From Actinomyces oris (lineage in GTDB: Bacteria > Actinomycetota > Actinomycetes > Actinomycetales > Actinomycetaceae), in contig NZ_MSGO01000036.1 of the NCBI RefSeq assembly GCF_001929375.1, positions 83,364 to 147,363 of the forward strand: a stretch of 64,000 nucleotides of DNA, read 5' to 3'. The notes beneath the pieces were generated by a model. That model made no database searches. It saw only the letters and a list, made by a program, of their open reading frames with translations, and was not told the origin of the DNA. The stretch's first letter is position 1. Each line of letters begins with the position of its first letter. A program made the position numbers and the translations under genes. Positions 32,657-40,748 of this stretch are shown here, in pieces.

Positions 32657-33963
32657 CCGAGACGGCCTGCATGACCGGCATGGCCTGCGTGGCGGTGGGC
32701 GTCGCGCCCCTGCCCCCGGCCGGGCACCTGGCCGGCCCGGCGGACGGACCGGTGCCCGGCGCCTGGATCGCGGCGGTCCTGGTCGCCCTGGCCGCCGCCG
32801 TGCTCCTGCTGCCGGCCCGCCGCGGCCTGCCCCGCGGCTTGACCACGGGAGCCTCCGCGGCCGAGGCTCGCCCGACGATGCGGCAGGCGGCGCTCACCGC
32901 GCTGCGCTCCCGACGCACCGGGGCGCCCGAACCGGACCTCGGCCTGCTGCTCACCGAGGTCGCCAGCCTCCTGCGCGCCGGCGCGACGGCGCAACGGGCC
33001 TGGACGCGCGCCTGCCGGCGCGCGGGTCTCACCGAGGGCGTCGAGCCCGACGAGGATGGTGTCCCACCGGTGCTGCGCGCGCTCGCGGACCTCCAGCACG
33101 ACTCGTGGCTGCCCCGATGGAGCGGCGGGCACCTGCACTGGCACCCGCCCCCAAGGGGGCAGCGGGCCCGGCAGAGGCGCGCCACCGCCGCCGGGGTGCC
33201 GGGCGCCGTCGCCTCCTGCCGCCTGTCGACCGCCCTGGGGGCGCCCCTGGCCGACATCCTCCAGACCGTGGCCGGCGGGGTGGCCGAGTCCGGTCGCGCC
33301 GAGGCCTCCCGGCGGGCCGCCCTGGCCGGTCCCCGCAGCACCGCCCGGCTCCTGGCCTGCCTGCCCGTGGTCGGCCTGGGACTGGGGATGCTCGTGGGCG
33401 CCGACCCCGCCTCCCTCCTGCTCGACGGCGGCGTCGGCAGCGCCGTGGGGGCGCTGGGCATCGGCCTCATGGTGGTGGGGCACCTGGTGACCAGGCGCCT
33501 CATACGCTCCGCAACGGCTGAGGGCGAGGTCGTCGACGAGGCCCTGGTCCTGGACCTGGCCGCCGCCGCCCTGAGCGCCGGGGCCTCGGTGCCCGGGGTG
33601 CTCACCGCCTTGGGCCAGGCCCTGGAGGAGGAGGGCCCCGGCGTCGTGGGGAGGGCCTTGCTGCTGGGCGCCCCGTGGGAGGAGGCCTGGCAGGCGCCCG
33701 AGGACGATCAGTGGAGGGCGCGGCGCTCCCGCCTGGAGTCCTGTCTGCGCCCCGGCTGGGAGGACGGGGCCTCACCGGCCGCCCTCCTGGAGGCGACGGC
33801 GGCGAGCCTGCGCGCGGGGCGGCACGCCCGAGACGAGGAGGCCGCCGAGCGCCTGGCGGTGCGCCTGGTCCTGCCGCTGGGCGCCTGCCACCTGCCGGCC
33901 TTCGTCATTCTGGGGATCGCGCCGGTCGTCGCCTCGGTCGGCATGAGCATGCTCACCGGGTGA
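32653..33963 (+). CDS. TadB-TadC fused membrane protein (two T2SSF-like halves)
   Basis: 436 residues. The N-terminal half (helix at about 37-56, then LGLLLTEVASLLRAGATAQRAW and a later helix pair) resembles TadB. The C-terminal half (EALVLDLAAAALSAGASVPGVLTALG, then RLVLPLGACHLPAFVILGIAPVV) resembles TadC, normally a separate protein. Both act as the inner-membrane platform. No Flp pilin, TadE or TadF gene follows; the next gene is unrelated. Confidence 0.85.
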   Translation: MTETACMTGMACVAVGVAPLPPAGHLAGPADGPVPGAWIAAVLVALAAAVLLLPARRGLPRGLTTGASAAEARPTMRQAALTALRSRRTGAPEPDLGLLLTEVASLLRAGATAQRAWTRACRRAGLTEGVEPDEDGVPPVLRALADLQHDSWLPRWSGGHLHWHPPPRGQRARQRRATAAGVPGAVASCRLSTALGAPLADILQTVAGGVAESGRAEASRRAALAGPRSTARLLACLPVVGLGLGMLVGADPASLLLDGGVGSAVGALGIGLMVVGHLVTRRLIRSATAEGEVVDEALVLDLAAAALSAGASVPGVLTALGQALEEEGPGVVGRALLLGAPWEEAWQAPEDDQWRARRSRLESCLRPGWEDGASPAALLEATAASLRAGRHARDEEAAERLAVRLVLPLGACHLPAFVILGIAPVVASVGMSMLTG

Positions 33964-34103
33964 AGGCGCCCCGTCCTGCCGGCGTCCTGTCTCGGTGGTG
34001 CCCCCACCCGCCCACCGGCCGAACCACCGTATGAGGCACGCCCAAGTGGGTACTCCTGCCCGCGCGGGTGCGCGAACCCCCGGCGGCCTGGCACGATGGG
34101 GAC

Positions 34104-34616
34104 ATGGCACTGTCGAAGAAGCTGCTGAGCCGCGACGAGGTCGTGGTGCGGCACATGCACACCCACATCAAGGTCCTCCTGTGGCGGTTCGTCGTTGAGA
34201 TCCTGCTGCTCGTGGTCGGCGTCGTCGCCTCGGTCATGGTCCCCGCCACCTGGCGGCCCTGGGGCATCCTGGCGATCTGGGTGGTGATCCTCGTGGTGAG
34301 CGTCCCCCTGCTGCTCCTGCCGTGGCTGCGGTGGTACCTGTGCACCTACACGATCACCACCAAGCGCATCATCACCCGCTCCGGCATCGTCAGCCGCATC
34401 GGCCACGACCTGCCCCTGACCCGGATCTCGGACATCCAGCTGGACAAGGACGTCACCGACCGCTTCTTCGGCTGCGGCACGCTGGCCCTGCAGACCTCCG
34501 CCGATGACCCGCTCCTCCTGCACGACGTCCCCCACGTAGAGACGGTCCAGGTGGAGATCTCCAACCTGATCTTCGACGACACCCAGGGCGCCATCGACGC
34601 CGACCCCCGCAGCTGA
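34104..34616 (+). CDS. Membrane PH-domain protein (YdbS/bPH2-like)
   Basis: 170 residues. Two adjacent helices (about 29-75) precede a bacterial PH domain: YTITTKRIITRSGIVSRIGHDLPLTRISDIQ, DRFFGCGTLALQTS, and an LHDVPHVETVQ strand. This layout is typical of DUF304/bPH2 proteins, often linked to envelope stress. CACGAT lies 6 nt before the ATG, so it may be leaderless; there is no ribosome site. Confidence 0.88.
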   Translation: MALSKKLLSRDEVVVRHMHTHIKVLLWRFVVEILLLVVGVVASVMVPATWRPWGILAIWVVILVVSVPLLLLPWLRWYLCTYTITTKRIITRSGIVSRIGHDLPLTRISDIQLDKDVTDRFFGCGTLALQTSADDPLLLHDVPHVETVQVEISNLIFDDTQGAIDADPRS

Positions 34617-34645
34617 GCGGCACGGAGCCGCAGATACGCAGAGAG

Positions 34646-34690
34646 ACGACGGCCGCCGGTTCCTCAGGGGGAGCCGGCGGCCGCCGTCGT
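34646..34690. terminator. Hairpin terminator between convergent genes
   Basis: ACGACGGC (34646-34653) pairs with 34683-34690 and CGCCGG (34654-34659) with 34674-34679, leaving a 3-nt bulge. It serves the PH-domain gene and ahpD. Confidence 0.7.
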
Positions 34691-34706
34691 GATCGTGGTG
34701 ATCGGG

Positions 34707-35237
34707 TCAGTCGAGGGTCTCGACGACGCTGACCGCCTGGGCCACACCGGTCAGGGTGGCGGCGATGCGCACGGCCTCCCAGACCTGCTCGGTGCTCAGG
34801 CCCTCGCCGCGAACCGTGGCCTCGTGGGCGGTCACGCACTTCTCGCAGCCGTTGATCGTGGACACGGCCAGGATCCACAGCTCGAAGTCGACCTTCTCCA
34901 CGCCGCCGGAGGTGCCCATGATGTTCATACGCAGGCCCATGCGCTCGTTGTCGTAGGCCGAGCCCAGGAAGTGGCGCGTGCGGTAGGCGACATTGTTCAT
35001 CGCCATGATGGAGGCGGCGCCCATGGCGGCGCTGATGGCCTCCTCGGACAGGTGGGTGCGGGCGTCCTCCATGACCTGGACCAGGACGGACTCGTTGCGG
35101 GTCGCGGCGGCCGCGGCCACGAAGGCGCCCCACTGCTGCTGCTCGGTCAGCGAGGAGGAACGGGACAGGGTGGACAGGTTCAGAGAGAGGTCCTTGGCCC
35201 ACTCGGGCAGGGCGGAACGCAGGTTGTCGATGCTCAT
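34707..35237 (-). CDS. ahpD: Alkylhydroperoxidase AhpD
   Basis: 176 residues with the AhpD CxxC at 131-134 ([11 protein letters not shown]), the His that follows, and the [13 protein letters not shown] helix. In actinobacteria AhpD reduces AhpC, replacing AhpF. It is the second gene of ahpC-ahpD with a 58-base gap. Confidence 0.96.
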   Translation of the reverse strand: MSIDNLRSALPEWAKDLSLNLSTLSRSSSLTEQQQWGAFVAAAAATRNESVLVQVMEDARTHLSEEAISAAMGAASIMAMNNVAYRTRHFLGSAYDNERMGLRMNIMGTSGGVEKVDFELWILAVSTINGCEKCVTAHEATVRGEGLSTEQVWEAVRIAATLTGVAQAVSVVETLD

Positions 35238-35295
35238 GTGTTCTCGTTTCGTCGTCGTTCAGATAGTGAAGGTCAGGGGACGGGGCGGCGACCCG

Positions 35296-35874
35296 TCAGC
35301 TCATCTGGCTCAGGGCGTCGATGGTGGCGGCGCCGGCCTGCCAGTTGCAGGCGCACAGCTCGTCGGACTGAAGGGCGTCGAGCTGGCGCAGGACCTCCTC
35401 GGTGTTGCGGCCCACTGAGTCGGCGGTCACGGAGACCGACTGGATGACGTTGTGGGGGTCGATGATGAAGGTGGCGCGGTCGGCCTCACCGGTGGGGCGC
35501 TTGATGCCCAGGGCCTCGGTGAGCTCGCGGCCCAGGTCGCTGGCCATGGGGAAGGGCAGGTCCTGGAGCTTGTCGTGGCTGCGGCGCCAGGCGTAGTGGG
35601 TGTACTCGTTGTCCACCGAGACGCCCACGACCTCGCAGTCGCGGTCCTTGAAGTCCTGGTAGAGGTCGCCGAAGGCGGCGATCTCGGTGGGGCACACGAA
35701 GGTGAAGTCCTTGGGCCAGAAGAAGACGACGCGCCAGGTTCCGGCGGGGACCTGCGAGGAGACGGTGGTGAAGTAGTCCTCGGGCTTACTGGCCTCAACC
35801 TCCTTGAGGTTGCCGGGGACGACGGCGGTGAGCTCGTAGGCGGGGAACTGGTCTCCGATGGTGAGAACGGCCAT
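35296..35874 (-). CDS. ahpC: Peroxiredoxin AhpC
   Basis: 192 residues, typical 2-Cys peroxiredoxin: peroxidatic Cys near 61 in FTFVCPTEI, resolving Cys region ELCACNWQ near 174-176 (a CAC pair). It detoxifies hydroperoxides and peroxynitrite in the cytosol. ATG 35874 has AGGAGG upstream; longer in-frame sequence upstream is promoter and leader. Confidence 0.96.
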   Translation of the reverse strand: MAVLTIGDQFPAYELTAVVPGNLKEVEASKPEDYFTTVSSQVPAGTWRVVFFWPKDFTFVCPTEIAAFGDLYQDFKDRDCEVVGVSVDNEYTHYAWRRSHDKLQDLPFPMASDLGRELTEALGIKRPTGEADRATFIIDPHNVIQSVSVTADSVGRNTEEVLRQLDALQSDELCACNWQAGAATIDALSQMS

Positions 35875-35908
35875 GGGTGCCTCCTGAATCGTGCGAATCG
35901 TGGTGCGA

Positions 35909-35940
35909 GTTGGTGCGGGTCTGCGCTGACCCGCACCAAC
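35909..35940 (-). repeat. Hairpin in the ahpC leader
   Basis: Perfect 12-bp arms GTTGGTGCGGGT (35909-35920) and complement (35929-35940) with an 8-nt loop, about 35 bases upstream of the ahpC ATG. It could act as an mRNA stability or attenuation element. Confidence 0.6.
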
Positions 35941-36002
35941 CCGGGTCGGGTCGGGTCGGTGCGGGGCGGCTCCGTCGGTCCAACCGTAAGACGCCAGCCC
36001 CA

Positions 36003-36046
36003 TAGGCGCAACTAAAAGTTGTCCTATTTTTAAAAAGGCATGCCTT
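36003..36046 (-). promoter_or_regulatory. Palindromic operator candidates upstream of ahpC
   Basis: Two palindromes lie in the AT-rich block before ahpC. TAGG-CG-CAACT-AAA-AGTTG-T-CCTA is at 36003-36026. A perfect 12-bp AAGGCATGCCTT is at 36035-36046, the latter like DtxR/MntR-family half sites. Peroxide or metal control is inferred. Confidence 0.45.
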
Positions 36047-36145
36047 ATCTGGTGGTGTTGCGGTGACGCGGCCGGCTCCCGGCCGCTCGAGCCCGTAGGC
36101 CGGTCCCCTGAAGGGGTCCTGGGGCGTGCGGGGCCCGTCGGCGGA

Positions 36146-36991
36146 GTGCTTCTGCCGCCCGACCTGCTCATGATGCACATCCTGGACGCCACCGACCGGA
36201 TCCTGGTGGGCTCGGGCGGCGTCATGGCCATGCACTACGGATCGCTCCAGATGGCCGAGCGCTTCGCCACCCTGGCCACCCTCCATCCCGGCCGCGTCGA
36301 CATGGGTCTGGGGCGCGCCCCCGGTGGGGACATGCGTGCGGCCGCAGCCCTCAACCAGGGCCGCGTCATCGACCCCGACGCCATCAACGCCCTCATCGAG
36401 GAGACGGTCGCCCTCCTGTGCGACGACCTGTCGGCCACCCACCCCTACGCCTCCATCGAGGTCCGCCCCCGCCCGGCCCAGATGCCGGAGGTCTGGCTCC
36501 TGGGCTCCTCGGGCCAGTCGGCCGCCTGGGCCGGCACCCACGACCTCAACTACGCCTACGCCCAGTTCTTCACCGGCCGCCAGCAGGTCGAGATCATGAA
36601 CCACTACCGCGCCCACCTCCCCGAGAGTCCGGGCCGCGGATCCATCCACGGGGGCCAGGCCCTCTCCGCCCTGTGCGTCAGCGCCGCCGCCACCCGCGAG
36701 GAGGCCCGCGAGCAGGCCCTCGTGGCCGCCGACGCCCGTTTCAGCCTGCGCACCGGCCGCCCCATGCGCTTCCGCGACCCGGCCACCCTCGACGCCGCCT
36801 ACCGCGCCGAGGTCGAGCGCTACCTCGAGCGCGACACCGCCATCATCGCGGGCACCTACGACGAGGTCGCCCAGGCCCTGTCCTCCTTCGCCGAGAACCA
36901 CGGCACCGAGGAGGTCATGCTCATCAGCCACATCGACGACGTCGAGGTCAAGACCCGCCAGTACGCCGAGCTCGCCGCCCGCCTCCTGTGA
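36146..36991 (+). pseudogene. N-terminally truncated LLM flavin-dependent oxidoreductase
   Basis: 281 codons match bacterial luciferase-like monooxygenases from the middle of strand 2 onward: HILDATDRILVGSGGVMAMHYGSLQMAERFATLATLHPGRVDMGLGRAPG, WLLGSSGQSAAWAG, and a normal C-terminus. The first 60-70 residues of this family (the N-terminal strand and the AEHH segment) are missing. Sequence upstream, although open to beyond 36041, does not resemble them. It abuts the ahpC promoter, so a deletion probably joined the two. No ribosome site precedes GTG 36146. A short functional protein is less likely. Confidence 0.7.
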
Positions 36992-37054
36992 GCCGTCGGG
37001 CGCACCCGCGTCCTCCCGTGCGGCGGGGCGCCAGATATGGGCGGCGCCCCGCGT

Positions 37055-37060
37055 TACGGT
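37055..37060 (+). promoter_or_regulatory. -10 box of leaderless methyltransferase gene
   Basis: TACGGT ends 7 nt before the ATG at 37068. Confidence 0.5.
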
Positions 37061-37067
37061 CGGTCCC

Positions 37068-38756
37068 ATGAGCCCCGCTAGCGCCCGGTCCGCCTCTGAG
37101 CCGTCGTCCTCCTTCCCGCCTCCGGCGGCCACGCCCGAGCAGGCGGCGAGCCTGCGGGCGGACCTGGCCGACTCCGGCTGGGGTGTGGAGGCGGTGGCCG
37201 CCCTCCTGGGCGAGGCCGCCGATGCCGCCCTGCGCCGCGAAATCCGCCTACCCGCCCTGCGAGCCGTGCGCGCCGCCCTGGCGGGCGGGCAGGCCCCCTC
37301 GCCCATAGCCGTCCTGACCGCCCTGTTCATGCTCGGTGAGCCGGTCCCCACCACCGCCCTCGATATCGCCCTGCCCCGCACCGCTGCGGCGGGCGCCGCC
37401 GCCATCGGCCTGGTCGGCGAGCCCGATGAGACCGGATGCGTCCGCGCCCGTGCCGACCTGCGCCCCCACGAGGCCGTCGACGACGCCGGTGAGGTCCGCT
37501 GGTGGGTGGCCTCCGACCTGGGCGAGCTCGTCACCGGCCGTGCCCTGGCCCCCGACCACGTCCTGGGGGTCGGGGGCGCCGGGCTCACCCTGGCGTGCCT
37601 GACCCCGCGCACGCGGGTGGGCACTGCCCTGGACCTGGGATGCGGCTGCGGCATCCAGACCCTCTACCTGCTGCGTCACGCCGAGCACGTGGTGGCCACC
37701 GACATCTCCGCGCGCGCCCTGGCCTTCACCGCCTTCAACGCGGCCCTGGCCGGCGTGAGCGTCACCGGCGCTGCCGACGCCGCCCCCGGCTCCGACCTCG
37801 ATGTTGACTCCGAGGCTGCCACCTCCCCCGAGTCCTCCTCGGGCTCCGGCTGTCTGGAGCTCCTGCGCGGCTCCCTCCTGGAACCGGTGGCCGGCCGTCG
37901 CTTCGACCTCATCGCTTCCAACCCGCCCTTCGTCCTCACCCCGCCGGCGGTGCGCGAGGCAGGCCTGCCCCTCATGGAGTACCGCGACGCCGGCGGCCCC
38001 ATCCTGCCGGGGCTCGTCGCCGGTCTCGGCCAGCACCTCGAGCCCGGCGCGGTCGCCGTCATGCTCGGCAACTGGGAGCACCGGGGTACTGGCTCGTGGC
38101 GCGATGCCGTGGCCGCCTGGGTCCCCGAGGGGCTCGACGCCTGGGTCATTGAGCGCGAGCTCCAGGACCCGGTGGAGTACGCCACCATGTGGCTGCGCGA
38201 CGGCGGCCTGACCCCCGAGCGTGACGCTGAGGGCTTCGACGCCGCCCTGGAGGCGTGGATCGACGACTTCGAGGCCCGCGACGTGCGGGGCGTCGGCTTC
38301 GGCTACCTCATCGTCCACCGTCCCCGGCGCCCCCGCGAGCCCTGGTGCCTCCTGGAGGAGGTGAGCACCTCCGGTCAGGGGGTCCTGGGACCCCATGTCG
38401 CCGAGGTGCTGGAGGTGCGTGAGCAGCTCGCCGGTCTCGACGACGAGGCCGTCGCCGACCTGCGCCCGCTCCTGGCCCCCGACGTCACCGAGGAGCGTCA
38501 CCTCATCCCGGGGGCGGCCGAGCCCACGGTCATCCTGCTGCGTCAGGGCGGAGGGCTGGGGCGCGCTCTGCAAGCCTCGACGGTGGTGGCCGCGCTGGCC
38601 GGGGTGGCTGACGGCGAGCTGAGTGTCGGACAGGTCGCCTCCGCGGTCGCCGCGCTCAGTGAGCTGAACGCAGCCGACGCGCTCGCGCTGCGCGCGGAGA
38701 TGGTTGAGGCGGCCCGTCATCTTCTGACCACAGGATTCCTGCGTCTGGGAAAGTGA
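37068..38756 (+). CDS. Class I SAM-dependent methyltransferase (HemK/RlmG-like, DUF7059-type)
   Basis: 562 residues. The N-terminal about 170 residues match the helical domain found in actinobacterial relatives. The catalytic domain has the SAM loop ALDLGCGCGIQTLYLL near 190, VVATDISARAL, and the substrate motif FDLIASNPPF, as in enzymes that methylate amide or exocyclic-amine nitrogens. A Ser/Glu-rich insert (about residues 240-265) interrupts the domain. The C-terminal 150 residues are of unknown function. The target (rRNA or protein glutamine) cannot be assigned. Confidence 0.86.
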   Translation: MSPASARSASEPSSSFPPPAATPEQAASLRADLADSGWGVEAVAALLGEAADAALRREIRLPALRAVRAALAGGQAPSPIAVLTALFMLGEPVPTTALDIALPRTAAAGAAAIGLVGEPDETGCVRARADLRPHEAVDDAGEVRWWVASDLGELVTGRALAPDHVLGVGGAGLTLACLTPRTRVGTALDLGCGCGIQTLYLLRHAEHVVATDISARALAFTAFNAALAGVSVTGAADAAPGSDLDVDSEAATSPESSSGSGCLELLRGSLLEPVAGRRFDLIASNPPFVLTPPAVREAGLPLMEYRDAGGPILPGLVAGLGQHLEPGAVAVMLGNWEHRGTGSWRDAVAAWVPEGLDAWVIERELQDPVEYATMWLRDGGLTPERDAEGFDAALEAWIDDFEARDVRGVGFGYLIVHRPRRPREPWCLLEEVSTSGQGVLGPHVAEVLEVREQLAGLDDEAVADLRPLLAPDVTEERHLIPGAAEPTVILLRQGGGLGRALQASTVVAALAGVADGELSVGQVASAVAALSELNAADALALRAEMVEAARHLLTTGFLRLGK

Positions 38757-39081
38757 CGATGGACTGAATGAGGACTTGAGGGAAATGGATGATGGCGAAC
38801 GCCCGGTGGGTATGACTCCGTTCTGAGACATTTACGACTTTGACATTGTCTTTCCTTCGTCGTCGTCGTGATGTCCTCGTCATCAACGATATGCAACTGA
38901 AACCCTTTCCGTTCGGCGTCATTTCAAGCGAAAGTACCTCTGGGCTGCGGTGATGCGCGATTGTTGTTCCGTGAACCGCTTCTGAGGTGCTGGGGAGGAG
39001 GTCGAATGACCTAGATTCCTTAGCAGTCACTTTTTCGTGCGCTCCCCGCGCGCCCATCCCTCATGATCGGAATCCATCGGT
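38757..39081. other. AT-richer intergenic region
   Basis: About 325 bases with no convincing gene on either strand. CCTAGATT near 39010 is a possible -10 for the following gene pair. The composition drop and lack of structure suggest regulatory or decayed DNA. Confidence 0.4.
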
Positions 39082-39531
39082 ATGTCCCAGTCATCACGTC
39101 GCTCGCGGCGCGGGTGCAAAGGACTGCTGCACAGATTCTTTGCGGTGGTCGGTTCTCTTGCCGTCATCCTGGTGACCATGGTGTCGCTCCCGTGGACGGC
39201 ACCGTCCGCGGACGACGTTGTTTATGGAAGCAATAGGGACTATACGGCCGATGTCGGTGCGGCGGAGCGCTGGCCCGAACGTTCTCTGCAGGACGTCGTC
39301 GGTGCCGCCGGGGCGGATGCGCAGTTCACCGACGAGACCAGCGAGCTGGAGGTCCTCAGCCCATCGGCCGCTGCGGGGCAGGCTGCTGGAAACGAGGTCT
39401 CTCAGGCCCGGGCGTCTGCTCCTGCTGAGCGGCCGGGCCCGGGGATTGCCTCCCCCTACGGGCCGATCACCGAGGCCGCAGGCGATCAGGGGGAGGACCC
39501 GTTCAGTGGCCTGGAGGCGCGCGAGTCGTGA
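39082..39531 (+). CDS. Small exported or membrane-anchored protein of unknown function
   Basis: 149 residues: a basic N-terminus (SSRRSRRGCKG), one hydrophobic helix (about 18-38, FFAVVGSLAVILVTMVSLPW), then a Ser/Ala/Glu-rich tail with no recognised domain. The tail is probably outside the membrane. Its stop overlaps the next start by 4 bases, so it is translated together with the PAP2 phosphatase. The lack of a clear ribosome site makes the start somewhat uncertain. Confidence 0.65.
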   Translation: MSQSSRRSRRGCKGLLHRFFAVVGSLAVILVTMVSLPWTAPSADDVVYGSNRDYTADVGAAERWPERSLQDVVGAAGADAQFTDETSELEVLSPSAAAGQAAGNEVSQARASAPAERPGPGIASPYGPITEAAGDQGEDPFSGLEARES

Positions 39532-40583
39532 GCAGTCCCGCACAGGAATCGCTGCTGACCTCCTATTGGTTGGCGCGTGCAAGAACCTACGATCGGCTGG
39601 TGGCCTCCTTCCAGTCGCAGTCCTCCCTCTCTCTGGGACAGCTGCGCCTGCGCGGGGGCCTGCTGGCCGTGTCCTGCCTGGCGGCGACGCTCGGCCTGTG
39701 GGGACTGTTCGTGTTCACCCACACCGGCCAGGCCCTCGACGCCATGGCCCTGGAGGGCTCGGAGATCGGATCGCACTACGTGAGCGCCCACGCCCGCAGG
39801 CTCCTGTCGGTGGTGTCCATGCCGGCGGCGGTCGTCCTCGTGGTGACGATCCTCGTCATCGGCCTGCTGCGTCGCAGCCACCGGCGCGCCGTGTGGGCCG
39901 TCGTCGCCGTGGCCGGGGCCAACCTGACCACCCAGATCCTCAAGTACCGGATCCTGTGGCGGCCCGACTTCGACATCACCGAGCGCTGGGACAACGCCAA
40001 CACCCTGCCCTCGGGGCACACCACCATGGCGGCCTCCGCCGCGGTCGCCCTCATCCTGCTGTCCGGGCGGCGCTGGCGGCCTCTGTCGGCCTGGGCCGGG
40101 GGGCTGTTCACCATCGCCATGGGCTACTCCACCCTCGTGTGCCAGTGGCACCGCCCCTCCGACGTCCTGGCCGGGATCTTCGTGCCGGTGGCTTGGGGGG
40201 CCTTCGCCGTGGCCGGCGGGGCCTGGCGCGCCCCCTGGTCCCTACGCGAGGGGACCGGGGAGGAGGGCTCCGGTGAGGTGCCCGGACTGACCACCGTGGG
40301 GACGATTCCGGTGACGTCCGCCGGGCCGCGCCTGTGGCACCAGCTCGTCGGCAACATTCTGATGGCTGCTGCCGGCATCGTGTGCACCCTGGGGGCGCTC
40401 GGCCTGGGCACCTGGGTGTGGTGGCACCTGGACGGCCCGGAGACGCGCTGGCAGCTCTTCGGCGCCTACGCCACCGGGTCGGTGGCCGTCGTCGGCGTCA
40501 CCTGCCTGGCCCTGTCCGCGCTCGTCTCACTCACCGACTGGGGCCGCACCCGCCGCAAGCACGAGGCCCGCCACCGCGACTGA
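39528..40583 (+). CDS. PAP2-family membrane phosphatase
   Basis: 351 residues, about seven helices. The PAP2 motifs are intact: LKYRILWRPDF (KxxxxxxRP), LPSGHTT, and STLVCQWHRPSD for motif 3. The active site faces the outside, consistent with dephosphorylation of undecaprenyl-pyrophosphate or phosphatidate. The C-terminal third adds two helices and a basic tail. GTG start inside a 4-base overlap. Confidence 0.9.
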   Translation: MSSPAQESLLTSYWLARARTYDRLVASFQSQSSLSLGQLRLRGGLLAVSCLAATLGLWGLFVFTHTGQALDAMALEGSEIGSHYVSAHARRLLSVVSMPAAVVLVVTILVIGLLRRSHRRAVWAVVAVAGANLTTQILKYRILWRPDFDITERWDNANTLPSGHTTMAASAAVALILLSGRRWRPLSAWAGGLFTIAMGYSTLVCQWHRPSDVLAGIFVPVAWGAFAVAGGAWRAPWSLREGTGEEGSGEVPGLTTVGTIPVTSAGPRLWHQLVGNILMAAAGIVCTLGALGLGTWVWWHLDGPETRWQLFGAYATGSVAVVGVTCLALSALVSLTDWGRTRRKHEARHRD

Positions 40584-40636
40584 CGCCTACCCGGCGCCGT
40601 CGGGTACGTGCCCCCACCGAGGGGCGTTCGCCGTCT

Positions 40637-40747
40637 ACTCCACGAGGGTCGGGATCCACTGGTCAGGGGTTGTGTGTACTCCACGGAGGCCGGGCCTTCG
40701 TGCAGTACGCACAACCCTCTGCGAGTAGCACCCCGCCCCCGTGCAGT
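40637..40747. repeat. Dispersed intergenic repeat, CGTGCAGT family, copy 2
   Basis: Aligned with 11826-11940. Octamers ACTCCACG at 40637 and 40678 face CGTGCAGT at 40699 and 40740. The middle can form an imperfect hairpin around GGAGGCCGGGCC. It lies between convergent PAP2 and histidine-kinase genes and may also act as their terminator. Confidence 0.6.
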
Positions 40748-40748
40748 G

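Noticed and set aside
31420-33483. 687-codon minus-strand frame opposite tadA and tadBC
   Set aside because: Antisense to genes with intact ATPase and membrane motifs; no similarity of its own.
38656-39057. Minus-strand frame after the methyltransferase gene
   Set aside because: Crosses the methyltransferase 3' end, lacks coding bias and ribosome site.
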